Made by a program: the position numbers and the translations under genes. 11,556 bases of DNA from DASWRT01 sp036403035 (GTDB taxonomy: Bacteria; Pseudomonadota; Alphaproteobacteria; ATCC43930; CGMCC-115725), in contig DASWRT010000391.1 of assembly GCA_036403035.1 (NCBI GenBank), positions 1 to 11,556 of the forward strand, given 5' to 3'. The notes under the pieces were generated by a model. It was not told the origin of the DNA. It made no database searches and saw only the letters and a list, made by a program, of their open reading frames with translations. Within the stretch, counting starts at the first letter, position 1. Every line of letters starts with the position of its first letter. Shown one piece after another: positions 1 to 6,461 of the stretch.

Positions 1-531
1 GTCGTGCGCATCCTGACCGAGTCCGATGCCGGACGGGCGCAGCGCCAGCTGCACGCGATCGACGCGGCCGGCCGGATCGGCGCGCATACCGGCGAGGAGT
101 GCATTCCCTGGTGCGGGCATCGCGTCGAGGCGGATTTCTCGGTCGCCGGCAACATGCTCGCCGGGCAGGCTGTCGTCGACGACACGGCCGCTGCCTTCGC
201 CGCCGCTGCCGGCCGGCCTCTCGCCGAACGGATGATCCTGGGGCTGGAAGCTGGCGAGGCGGCCGGCGGCGACAAGCGCGGGAAGCAGTCTGCCGCGCTG
301 ATCGTTTACGGGACCGAGGAGTACCCGGATCTCGACCTCCGCGCCGACGACCATGCCGACCCGCTCGCGGAACTGCGGCGGCTGTACGATGAAAGCTTCC
401 GCACCTTCGCCGTCTTCAGGAAGTTCATGGCGACGCGGGCGAACCCGGCCGGCATCTTCGACCGCGCGGCGATCGACGCCGAGATAGCACGGGTACAGGA
501 ACGGGAGGAGGCGAGGGCGGCCGAGCCCTGA
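1..531 (+). CDS. DUF1028 family protein (Ntn-hydrolase-like), 5' end missing
   Basis: The frame is open from the first base, so this is the C-terminal 176 residues of a longer gene. The GTG at position 4 is not a credible start. Hallmarks of the DUF1028 family are visible: GEECIPWCGH followed by a GNMLAG motif, then GGDKRGKQSAAL, then YPDLDLR with a DDH and a PLAELRRL stretch. DUF1028 belongs to the N-terminal nucleophile hydrolase fold and has no firmly known substrate; some members are misannotated as fimbrial proteins. The catalytic N-terminus would lie upstream of the window and cannot be checked. The stop lies 2 bp before the DppD-like ATPase, so the two are surely co-transcribed, which suggests a role linked to the imported peptide or amide. 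The family call is firm; the function is inference. Confidence 0.88.
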   Translation, partial: VVRILTESDAGRAQRQLHAIDAAGRIGAHTGEECIPWCGHRVEADFSVAGNMLAGQAVVDDTAAAFAAAAGRPLAERMILGLEAGEAAGGDKRGKQSAALIVYGTEEYPDLDLRADDHADPLAELRRLYDESFRTFAVFRKFMATRANPAGIFDRAAIDAEIARVQEREEARAAEP

Positions 532-533
532 TC

Positions 534-1550
534 ATGGCGCAACCGGCACTCGCGGCGGCTCCGGCACCGCCGCTTCTCGACGTCCGCGACCTCAGGACCT
601 ATTTCGCGACCGATGACGGCGAGTTCCGCGCCGTCGACGGCGTCAGCCTTTCGATCTCACCCGGCTGGACCCTCGGCGTCGTCGGCGAGTCCGGCTGCGG
701 CAAGAGCATCACGTCGCTCTCGATCATGGGGCTCGTGCCACAGCCGCCGGGGCGAATCGCCGGCGGGCAGGTCCTGTTCGACGGCGCCGATCTGCTGAAG
801 CTGCCGCCGTCAGCGCTGCGCGATCTCCGCGGCAGCGCGCTGTCGATGATCTTCCAGGAGCCGATGACCTCGCTGAACCCGGCCTTCACGGTCGGCAACC
901 AGATCGTCGAGGTCGTCCGCCGGCACCGCCGCGCGACGAGCCGCGCCGGTGCCCGCGACCATGCCGTCGAAATGCTCCGAAAGGTCGGCATTCCCTCGCC
1001 GGAGCGTCGGGTCGACGAGTACCCGCATAAGCTCTCCGGCGGCATGCGGCAGCGCGTGATGATCGCGATGGCGCTCGCCTGCAACCCCAAGCTGCTGATC
1101 GCCGACGAGCCGACGACCGCGCTCGACGTGACGATCCAGGCGCAGATCATCGACCTGATGCGGGCGCTGCGCGACGAGACCGGCACCGCGATCATGCTGA
1201 TCACGCACGACCTCGGCGTCATCGCGGAACTCGCCGACGAGGTGATCGTGATGTATGCCGGCAAGGTCGTCGAGCGCAGCCCGGTCGCTGCGCTCTTCGA
1301 GGACCCGCAGCACCCGTACACGGTCGGGCTGCTCGGCGCGATCCCGAAACTCCACGCCGATCAGCCGCGCCTCGCGACGATCGAGGGCACGGTGCCGAAC
1401 CCGCGCGACATGCCGGCCGGCTGCCGCTTCAACCCGCGCTGTCCCTTTGCGGTCGACCGCTGCCGCCGCGAGGAGCCGCCGCTCGCCGAGGTTCGCCCCG
1501 GCCATGCCGCCGCCTGCTGGCGGGCGCCGCTGGAGCGGCACGTCCTGTGA
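534..1550 (+). CDS. dppD: Peptide/oligopeptide ABC transporter ATP-binding protein, DppD/OppD-like
   Basis: This is the cytoplasmic ATPase subunit of a peptide-type importer, 338 aa, normal for DppD/OppD. Visible motifs: Walker A GESGCGKS at residues 51-58, Q-loop Q108 in FQEPMTSLNP, signature LSGGMRQR at 167-174, Walker B LLIADEP with D191 and E192, and H-loop H225 in THDLG. The C-terminal oligopeptide-transporter domain has the usual cysteines C297, C303, C310 and C328 (C-x5-C-x6-C-x17-C), in the place where related Dpp ATPases are reported to hold an iron-sulfur cluster. The ATG sits 2 bp after the DUF1028 stop with no well-spaced Shine-Dalgarno, so translation is probably coupled. The 3' end overlaps the next ATPase by 4 bp. 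The substrate cannot be deduced from the ATPase; the gene symbol marks the family only. Confidence 0.95.
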   Translation: MAQPALAAAPAPPLLDVRDLRTYFATDDGEFRAVDGVSLSISPGWTLGVVGESGCGKSITSLSIMGLVPQPPGRIAGGQVLFDGADLLKLPPSALRDLRGSALSMIFQEPMTSLNPAFTVGNQIVEVVRRHRRATSRAGARDHAVEMLRKVGIPSPERRVDEYPHKLSGGMRQRVMIAMALACNPKLLIADEPTTALDVTIQAQIIDLMRALRDETGTAIMLITHDLGVIAELADEVIVMYAGKVVERSPVAALFEDPQHPYTVGLLGAIPKLHADQPRLATIEGTVPNPRDMPAGCRFNPRCPFAVDRCRREEPPLAEVRPGHAAACWRAPLERHVL

Positions 1551-2716
1551 CGGCTACTCCCGCCGCCACTGCCCCCGCCGGCACTGCCAACGTACCGCTT
1601 CTCCAGGTGCGCGGGCTGACGAAGCACTTCACGGTCCGGCGCGACTTCTTCGGCCGCGCGACCGCGGCGGTCAGGGCGGTCGACGGCATCGATCTCGACC
1701 TCGCCGCGGGCGAGACGCTCGCGCTGGTCGGCGAGTCCGGGTGCGGCAAGTCGACGACAGGGCGTTTGATCCTCCGCCTGATCGAGCCGACCTCCGGCGA
1801 GATCCGGTTTCGCGGACACGACGTCGTCGCCTTCTCGGGCGAGGAGGAGCAGCGGTTTCGCCGTCACGCCCAGATCGTGTTCCAGGACCCGTACGCCTCG
1901 CTCAACCCGCGCATGACCATCGGCCAGATCCTCGCCGAGCCGCTGGCGCTGCATGGCCTCGCCGCTGCCGGGTCGGCGCGGCGGGCACGAGTCGAGGAAC
2001 TGCTCGGGCTGGTCGGCCTGGCGCCCTTCCACGCCGGCCGCTATCCGCACGAGTTCTCAGGCGGGCAGCGGCAGCGCATCGGCATCGCCCGCGCCCTCGC
2101 GGTCGAGCCGCAACTCGTCGTCTGCGACGAGCCGGTCTCGGCGCTCGACGTGTCGGTCCAGGCGCAGGTGGTCAACCTGTTGCAGGATCTGCAGCGGCGA
2201 TTCGGCCTGGGTTACCTCTTCATCGCGCACGACCTTGCGGTCGTGAAGCACATCGCCGACCGGGTGGCGGTCATGTATCTCGGCAAGATCGTCGAGAGTG
2301 CCGAAACGCGGTCGCTCTTCGCCGCTCCGCGCCATCCCTACACGCAGGCGCTGCTCTCCGCGATCCCGCTGCCGGAACCGGCGCTGCGGCGGCAGCGGCG
2401 CATCCTCCAGGGCGACGTGCCGAGTCCGCTGGCGCCGCCGTCCGGCTGCCGCTTCCACACGCGCTGCCCATTCGCGCAGGAGAAGTGCCGCGTCGAGGAG
2501 CCGCTGCTCGCGGATGACGGGCACGGACATTGCACGGCATGCCACTTCTGGCCGGATATCGCATCGGCGGAGGGGCGGCTCGCCGCCGGGACGGCGGCGG
2601 CGACCGGGGTGCCGCCGAACGAGCGCCTGACGCGGCTTCAGGCTTTTTTCGTCGATCGGACGTCCGGCGTTCGGCACGATGTTGGATCATCCCCGCCGTC
2701 CGAAGCAGGGGATTAA
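1547..2716 (+). CDS. dppF: Peptide/oligopeptide ABC transporter ATP-binding protein, DppF/OppF-like
   Basis: Second ATPase subunit, pairing with the DppD-like protein. The GTG start gives a GTGA overlap with the upstream stop and has GGAG about 11 nt before it. Motifs: Walker A GESGCGKST at residues 62-70, signature FSGGQRQR at 170-177, Walker B LVVCDEP with D194 and E195, and H-loop H228 in IAHDL. The C-terminal domain carries C301, C307, C314, C329 and C332. At 389 aa it is clearly longer than the roughly 320-340 aa usual for the family. The excess is a low-complexity Ala/Gly-rich tail after about residue 335, with no recognisable domain. The tail may be real or may reflect drift of the stop codon; no frameshift is needed to explain it. 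The stop is 36 bp before the binding-protein gene. Confidence 0.94.
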   Translation: MTATPAATAPAGTANVPLLQVRGLTKHFTVRRDFFGRATAAVRAVDGIDLDLAAGETLALVGESGCGKSTTGRLILRLIEPTSGEIRFRGHDVVAFSGEEEQRFRRHAQIVFQDPYASLNPRMTIGQILAEPLALHGLAAAGSARRARVEELLGLVGLAPFHAGRYPHEFSGGQRQRIGIARALAVEPQLVVCDEPVSALDVSVQAQVVNLLQDLQRRFGLGYLFIAHDLAVVKHIADRVAVMYLGKIVESAETRSLFAAPRHPYTQALLSAIPLPEPALRRQRRILQGDVPSPLAPPSGCRFHTRCPFAQEKCRVEEPLLADDGHGHCTACHFWPDIASAEGRLAAGTAAATGVPPNERLTRLQAFFVDRTSGVRHDVGSSPPSEAGD

Positions 2717-2735
2717 GAGCGCCTGTTAGGCACTC
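2717..2735 (+). promoter_or_regulatory. Small stem-loop between dppF-like and binding-protein genes
   Basis: GAGCGCCT and AGGCACTC form an 8-bp stem with one C/A mismatch around a GTT loop, directly after the dppF-like stop. No T-run follows, so it is not a convincing terminator. It could be an mRNA processing or stability element for the downstream binding-protein message. It is short and could be chance. Confidence 0.25.
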
Positions 2736-2740
2736 TATGA

Positions 2741-2750
2741 GGGGAGGGGA
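2741..2750 (+). promoter_or_regulatory. Ribosome binding site of the solute-binding protein gene
   Basis: A purine run, GGGGAGGGGA, contains GGAGG five bases before the ATG at 2753. It is a far stronger site than those of the ATPase genes and fits the usual need for excess binding protein. It also fixes the start in front of the signal peptide. Confidence 0.7.
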
Positions 2751-2752
2751 CG

Positions 2753-4285
2753 ATGAGACGTTTTGTGCGGACGCTTGCCGCCGCTGCTGCCGTTGGCGCT
2801 GCCGCCGTTATCGCGCTCGGCGCGGGTTCGGCATCCGCCGACCCGACGCTGCGGATCGGCCTCGCCGAGGATCCCGACCAGCTCGATCCGACGATGGCGC
2901 GGACCTTCGTCGGGCGGATCGTCTTCGCGGGACTGTGCGACAAGCTCCTGGACATCACGCCGGATCTCCAGATCGTGCCGATGCTGGCGACCTCCTACGA
3001 ATGGTCGGAGGATGGGAAGGCGCTGACGCTGAAGCTCCGCCAGGGCGTCACCTTCCATGACGGCGAGCCGTTCAACGCCGCCGCGGTGAAGTTCAACATC
3101 GAGCGGCACCTCAACCTGCCGGGCTCGAACCGCAAGGGCGAGATCGCGGCGATCTCCGGCGTCGACGTGCTCGACGACATGACGGTGCGCATCAACTTGT
3201 CGACGGTCTTCGCGCCGCTGCTCGCGCAGCTTACCGACCGCGCTGGCATGATGGTGTCGCCGAAGGCGGCCCAGGCGGCAGGCGCCGATTTCTCCAGGTC
3301 GCCCGTCTGCTCCGGCCCGTTCAAGTTCGTCGAGCGCATTCCCCAGGATCGCATCGTGCTGGAGAAGTTCCAGAACTACTGGAACAAGGACAACATTCAC
3401 TTCGACAAGGTCATCTACTTGCCGATCGTCGACGGCAGCGTCCGGCTCGCGAACCTGCAATCCGGCGGGATCGACGTGATCGAGCGGATGCTGCCGCACG
3501 ACGTCACGACGGTGCAGGGCGACAAGCGGCTCAAGACGGCGTCGATCGTCGAACTCGGGTACCAGGGGATCACCATCAACACGTTCAACGGGCCGAAGGC
3601 GCAGGGAGCCCTTGGCGGCCCGGATCCGCGGGTTCGCGAAGCCTTCGATCTGTCGATCGACCGCGACGCCCTCAACCAGGTCGTGTTCGAGGGCCAGTTC
3701 GTGCCGGGCAATCAATGGGTGCCGCCGCAAAGCCCTTATTACGTGAAGTCGCTGCCCGTGCCGAAGCGCGACGTGGCGCGCGCCAAGCAGCTCCTCAAGG
3801 AGGCCGGCAAGCCGAACCCGGTCGTCGACTTCATGGTGCCCAACGACACCGAGCGGCTTCAGGTCGCCCAAGTCATCCAGGCAATGGCGGCAGAGGTGGG
3901 TTTCGACCTGCGAATCCGCGCGACCGAGTTCGCCACCTCGCTCGACCTCGGCGAGCGGGGCGACTTCGAGGCGTACCTCCTCGCGTGGAGCGGGCGCCTC
4001 GACCCGGACGGCAACCTGTTCATCGCCCTTGGGTGCAAGGGGCCGTTCAACTACGGCAAGTACTGCAAGCCGGAGGTCGACTCCGAGATCATGGCGGGGC
4101 GCAGCGTCCTCGCGCCGGAGGAGCGGATGAAGCATTACACGGCGGTGGCGCAGGCGGCGCTGCGCGACCGGCCGGTCATCTATCTGTTCCACCGCCGCTG
4201 GCTGTACGGCTACACGGCGAAGCTCGACGGCTTTCAGCCCTACCCGGACGGCCTGATCCGCCTCGTCGGCATGCGGATGCAATAG
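2753..4285 (+). CDS. ABC transporter substrate-binding protein, family 5 (DppA/OppA type)
   Basis: This is the periplasmic receptor of the importer, 510 aa, usual for family 5. The N-terminus is a classical Sec signal peptide: basic MRRFVR, a hydrophobic Ala/Val core at about residues 8-25, and an ASA cleavage site predicted after residue 29. There is no lipobox cysteine, so the protein should be soluble in the periplasm. The mature part opens with LRIGLAEDPDQLDPT and continues with family-typical segments, including a PMLATSYEW motif, LRQGVTFHDGEPFNAAAVKF and a later GPFKFVE. Family 5 proteins bind di- and oligopeptides, but also glutathione, opines, nickel chelates or sugars, so the exact ligand is open. 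The gene lies between the ATPase and permease genes. Its stop codon overlaps the strong AGGAGG of the following small ORF. Confidence 0.95.
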   Translation: MRRFVRTLAAAAAVGAAAVIALGAGSASADPTLRIGLAEDPDQLDPTMARTFVGRIVFAGLCDKLLDITPDLQIVPMLATSYEWSEDGKALTLKLRQGVTFHDGEPFNAAAVKFNIERHLNLPGSNRKGEIAAISGVDVLDDMTVRINLSTVFAPLLAQLTDRAGMMVSPKAAQAAGADFSRSPVCSGPFKFVERIPQDRIVLEKFQNYWNKDNIHFDKVIYLPIVDGSVRLANLQSGGIDVIERMLPHDVTTVQGDKRLKTASIVELGYQGITINTFNGPKAQGALGGPDPRVREAFDLSIDRDALNQVVFEGQFVPGNQWVPPQSPYYVKSLPVPKRDVARAKQLLKEAGKPNPVVDFMVPNDTERLQVAQVIQAMAAEVGFDLRIRATEFATSLDLGERGDFEAYLLAWSGRLDPDGNLFIALGCKGPFNYGKYCKPEVDSEIMAGRSVLAPEERMKHYTAVAQAALRDRPVIYLFHRRWLYGYTAKLDGFQPYPDGLIRLVGMRMQ

Positions 4286-4289
4286 GAGG
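4284..4289 (+). promoter_or_regulatory. Strong Shine-Dalgarno overlapping the binding-protein stop codon
   Basis: AGGAGG begins inside the TAG stop of the binding-protein gene (4283-4285) and lies nine bases before ATG 4299. It is one of the best-looking ribosome sites in the window, yet the only ORF it serves is a 47-codon one, not the permease at 4447. Confidence 0.6.
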
Positions 4290-4298
4290 GACGTGACC

Positions 4299-4442
4299 AT
4301 GGCGGCCGTCGCCGGCTTTCCCATCTCACCGCTCTCCGTCTCCCGTCCGCGGGAGACGGAGGTTTCCTTTTCATCAGGTGTTTTACGTCGATGTCTCCCG
4401 GCTGCCGCTTCTCGGCGGCGGAGGAGAAAGACCGGTCGCTGA
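4299..4442 (+). CDS. Candidate 47-codon leader ORF between binding protein and permease
   Basis: I do not recognise the product. The ATG has a full AGGAGG at ideal spacing. The frame is open for 47 codons and stops (TGA 4440-4442) four bases before the ATG of the first permease. The predicted peptide starts MAAVAGFPISPL and ends in an arginine-rich stretch, with no obvious domain or membrane segment, so the sequence itself may not matter. Codons 12-21 span the terminator-like hairpin at 4334-4361, so translating ribosomes would prevent it from folding. The permease lacks a well-placed Shine-Dalgarno of its own (nearest GGAGGAG 20 nt upstream), so translational coupling from this ORF is plausible. 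It could instead be a chance ORF or a decayed gene remnant. Confidence 0.4.
   Translation: MAAVAGFPISPLSVSRPRETEVSFSSGVLRRCLPAAASRRRRRKTGR
4334..4371 (+). terminator. Intrinsic-terminator-like hairpin inside the transporter operon
   Basis: A perfect 12-bp stem, CTCCGTCTCCCG (4334-4345) with CGGGAGACGGAG (4350-4361), closes on a TCCG loop. The tract TTTCCTTTT (4363-4371) follows within two bases. It sits between the binding-protein stop and the permease start. It could end part of the transcripts, or protect the 3' end of the upstream message, so that the receptor outnumbers the permeases. The interrupted T-run suggests partial rather than full termination. Confidence 0.75.
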
Positions 4443-4446
4443 CGCC

Positions 4447-5388
4447 ATGATCTCCTTCCTGTTCCGCCGCCTGCTCGTCATCGTCCCGACGCTGGTCTTC
4501 GTCTCGATCATCATCTTCGGGTTGCAGCAGCTCTTGCCAGGCGACCCGGCGACGGCGCTTGCCGGCGAGGACCGCGACCCTGACGTGATCGCGTTCATCC
4601 GCGCGAAATACCATCTCGACCAGCCGCTGCCGGTCCGCTACGCGCTGTGGGTCGGCGGCGTGCTGCACGGCGACCTCGGCGAGTCGATCCGCATCAAGCA
4701 GCCGGTCCTCGACCTCGTGCTGGAGAAGCTGCCGGTGACGGCCGAACTGGCGCTCTTCGCGATCGTGATCGCGCTCGTCATCGGCATTCCGGCCGGCATC
4801 CTCTCGGCAGTGAAGAACGGCACGGTCTGGGATTATGCCGCCAACGTCGTCGCGCTCTGGGGCCTGTCGATGCCGAACTTCTGGCTCGGCATCCTGTTGA
4901 TCCTGCTCTTCTCGGTCGAGCTGGGCTGGCTGCCCGCTTCCGGCTTCGTCTCGCCGCGGGAGAATCTCGGCGACAACATCCGGTCGCTGATCATGCCGGC
5001 CTTCGTCCTCGGCAACGCGATCGCCGCCGTGATGATGCGGCACACGCGAAGCGCGATGCTCCAGGTGATGGCGGCCGACTATATCCGCACCGCACGGGCG
5101 AAGGGCTTGAGCGAGCGAATAGTCGTCGTGAAGCATGGGCTGCGCAACGCGCTGATCCCGATCGTGACGCTGGGCGCGCTGGAGTTCGGGCAGCTCCTCT
5201 CGGGCGCGGTGCTGACGGAACAGGTCTTCACCATCCCCGGCTTCGGCAAGCTGATCGTGGACGCCGTCTTCAACCGCGATTACGCGGTGGTGCAGGGCGT
5301 CGTGCTGTGCACGGCGACCGCATACATACTCCTCAATTTGTTCGCCGATCTCATGTACTTCCTGGTCAACCCGAGGCTGCGCGGATGA
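4447..5388 (+). CDS. dppB: Peptide ABC transporter permease, DppB/OppB-like
   Basis: Inner-membrane subunit, 313 aa from the chosen start. The N-terminus ISFLFRRLLVIVPTL leads straight into the first membrane helix, as in DppB. A GDLG motif at residues 75-78 lies in the periplasmic loop before the next helix. The EAA-type ATPase-coupling loop is at about 211-239, running from DYIRTARAKGL to NALIPI. The C-terminus ends at the typical NPRLRG. An in-frame GTG at 4378 would add 23 residues that do not look like this family, so the ATG at 4447 is preferred. Its Shine-Dalgarno spacing is poor, with GGAGGAG ending 20 bases upstream, which fits coupling to the leader ORF that stops at 4442. The stop overlaps the next permease start as ATGA. 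Confidence 0.93.
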   Translation: MISFLFRRLLVIVPTLVFVSIIIFGLQQLLPGDPATALAGEDRDPDVIAFIRAKYHLDQPLPVRYALWVGGVLHGDLGESIRIKQPVLDLVLEKLPVTAELALFAIVIALVIGIPAGILSAVKNGTVWDYAANVVALWGLSMPNFWLGILLILLFSVELGWLPASGFVSPRENLGDNIRSLIMPAFVLGNAIAAVMMRHTRSAMLQVMAADYIRTARAKGLSERIVVVKHGLRNALIPIVTLGALEFGQLLSGAVLTEQVFTIPGFGKLIVDAVFNRDYAVVQGVVLCTATAYILLNLFADLMYFLVNPRLRG

Positions 5389-6287
5389 GCCTCGCCGCCG
5401 CCCGCGGCAGCGCCGCCGCCGTTTCTTCCTCCGCGGTCCCGCAGCGCGAGCGCGGGCCGTGGCGGCGCGCCTTCGTCCGGCTGGTCCGCCGCCGCGGCGC
5501 GCTGATCGGCGCGGCGGCCGTGCTGTTCTTCGTCGCCCTGGCGCTGCTCGCGCCGCTGATCTCGCCCTACGATCCGCTGGCCGCGAGCTTCATGACGGTG
5601 CGGAAGCCGCCGTCCGCGGCGCACCTCTTCGGCACCGACGAGATCGGCCGCGACGTGCTCTCCCGCGTCATCTGGGGCACCCGCGCCTCGCTGCTCGCCG
5701 GCGTCGTCTCGGTCTCGATCTCGCTGGCGATCGGCGTGCCGCTCGGCCTGCTCGCCGGATATCGCGGCGGCTGGGTCGACGGGCTGATGATGCGCTTCAT
5801 CGACGCGATGCTGGCCTGTCCGTTCCTGATCCTGGCGATCGCGCTCGCCGCGTTCCTCGGTCCCAGCCTGACCAACGCGATGATCGCGATCGGCATTTCC
5901 GCGACGCCGACCTTCGTCCGCCTGACGCGCGGGCAGGTGATGTCGGCCAAGGTCGAGGATTACGTCGAGGCGGCGCGCGCCGTCGGCAACCCGCACTGGC
6001 GGATCGCGCTGCGCCACATCCTGCCGAACATCCTGGCCCCGGTGATGGTGCAGGCGACGCTGGCGATCGCCGCCGCGATCATCGCCGAAGCCAGCCTGTC
6101 CTTCCTCGGCCTCGGCCAGCAGCCGCCCGCACCGAGCTGGGGCAGCATGCTCAACACAGCCAAGAATTTCCTCTCCCAGGCGCCGTGGATGGCGCTCTGG
6201 CCCGGCCTCGCAATCTTCCTGCTCGTCCTCGCCTTCAACCTGCTCGGCGACGGCCTGCGCGACGCCCTCGACCCGCGGCAACGGTAG
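5385..6287 (+). CDS. dppC: Peptide ABC transporter permease, DppC/OppC-like
   Basis: Second inner-membrane subunit, 300 aa. The frame is open far upstream, but the ATG at 5385 overlaps the dppB-like stop by four bases, has GAGG eight bases before it, and gives the normal family length. A short basic cytoplasmic N-terminus precedes the first helix (about residues 40-62). The DppC hallmark GTDEIGRDVLSR is at 83-94. The EAA coupling loop is at about 192-220, running from DYVEAARAVGNPHWR to ILAPV. LSFLGLG and PSWGSML near the C-terminus are also typical. It is the last gene of the operon; a REP-like doublet follows 33 bp later. Confidence 0.95.
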   Translation: MSLAAARGSAAAVSSSAVPQRERGPWRRAFVRLVRRRGALIGAAAVLFFVALALLAPLISPYDPLAASFMTVRKPPSAAHLFGTDEIGRDVLSRVIWGTRASLLAGVVSVSISLAIGVPLGLLAGYRGGWVDGLMMRFIDAMLACPFLILAIALAAFLGPSLTNAMIAIGISATPTFVRLTRGQVMSAKVEDYVEAARAVGNPHWRIALRHILPNILAPVMVQATLAIAAAIIAEASLSFLGLGQQPPAPSWGSMLNTAKNFLSQAPWMALWPGLAIFLLVLAFNLLGDGLRDALDPRQR

Positions 6288-6320
6288 CGGGCGATCAGGC
6301 CCTGTCATTCTATCTTTAAC

Positions 6321-6405
6321 GTAGGGGCGGCCCTCGGGCCGCCCGTCTGCTCTGGGCAGGGCGACGTGCCGTTCGAACCGAGGGCGCCGCAAGCGACGCC
6401 CCTAC
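6321..6405. repeat. REP doublet (BIME-like): two inverted GTAG-headed hairpins
   Basis: The left unit on the + strand is GTAG (6321-6324) followed by a 9-bp stem, GGGCGGCCC with GGGCCGCCC (6325-6344). The right unit on the - strand is GTAG (6405-6402) followed by a hairpin at 6401-6382. Read in the same orientation the units match at 19 of 24 positions. Four of the five differences fall in two paired stem positions and keep the pairing (C-G to G-C, and G-C to U-G); the fifth is in the loop. GTAG plus foldback is the known design of REP elements moved by RAYT transposases. The location between two convergent genes is typical, and the hairpins may also end transcription from both sides. No RAYT gene is in the window. 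Confidence 0.65.
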
Positions 6406-6461
6406 AATTAAGCATAAGCGGACTTCTTGATGCGTCACCCTCTATCGCGAAGAGATCCCGT

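Noticed and set aside
2735..4324. Long open frame (529 codons) on the - strand across the solute-binding protein gene
   Set aside because: It is the antisense of a clear family 5 receptor. The predicted protein is Arg/Asp/His-rich with no domain, as expected for a shadow frame in GC-rich DNA.
4378..4446. Upstream GTG as start of the first permease
   Set aside because: It adds 23 residues unlike the family and lies immediately behind the terminator T-tract without a convincing ribosome site.
4647..5384. Upstream extension of the second permease frame
   Set aside because: The extension reads through the first permease gene in another frame and is Arg-rich. The ATG at 5385 with ATGA overlap is clearly better.
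6288..6320. Separate terminator just after the second permease
   Set aside because: Only a 4-bp GGGC/GCCC stem before a loose T-rich stretch. The REP hairpin downstream is a better candidate for ending transcription.
5280..6392. 370-codon open frame on the - strand over the second permease
   Set aside because: Antisense shadow with no recognisable fold; the + strand permease is unambiguous.
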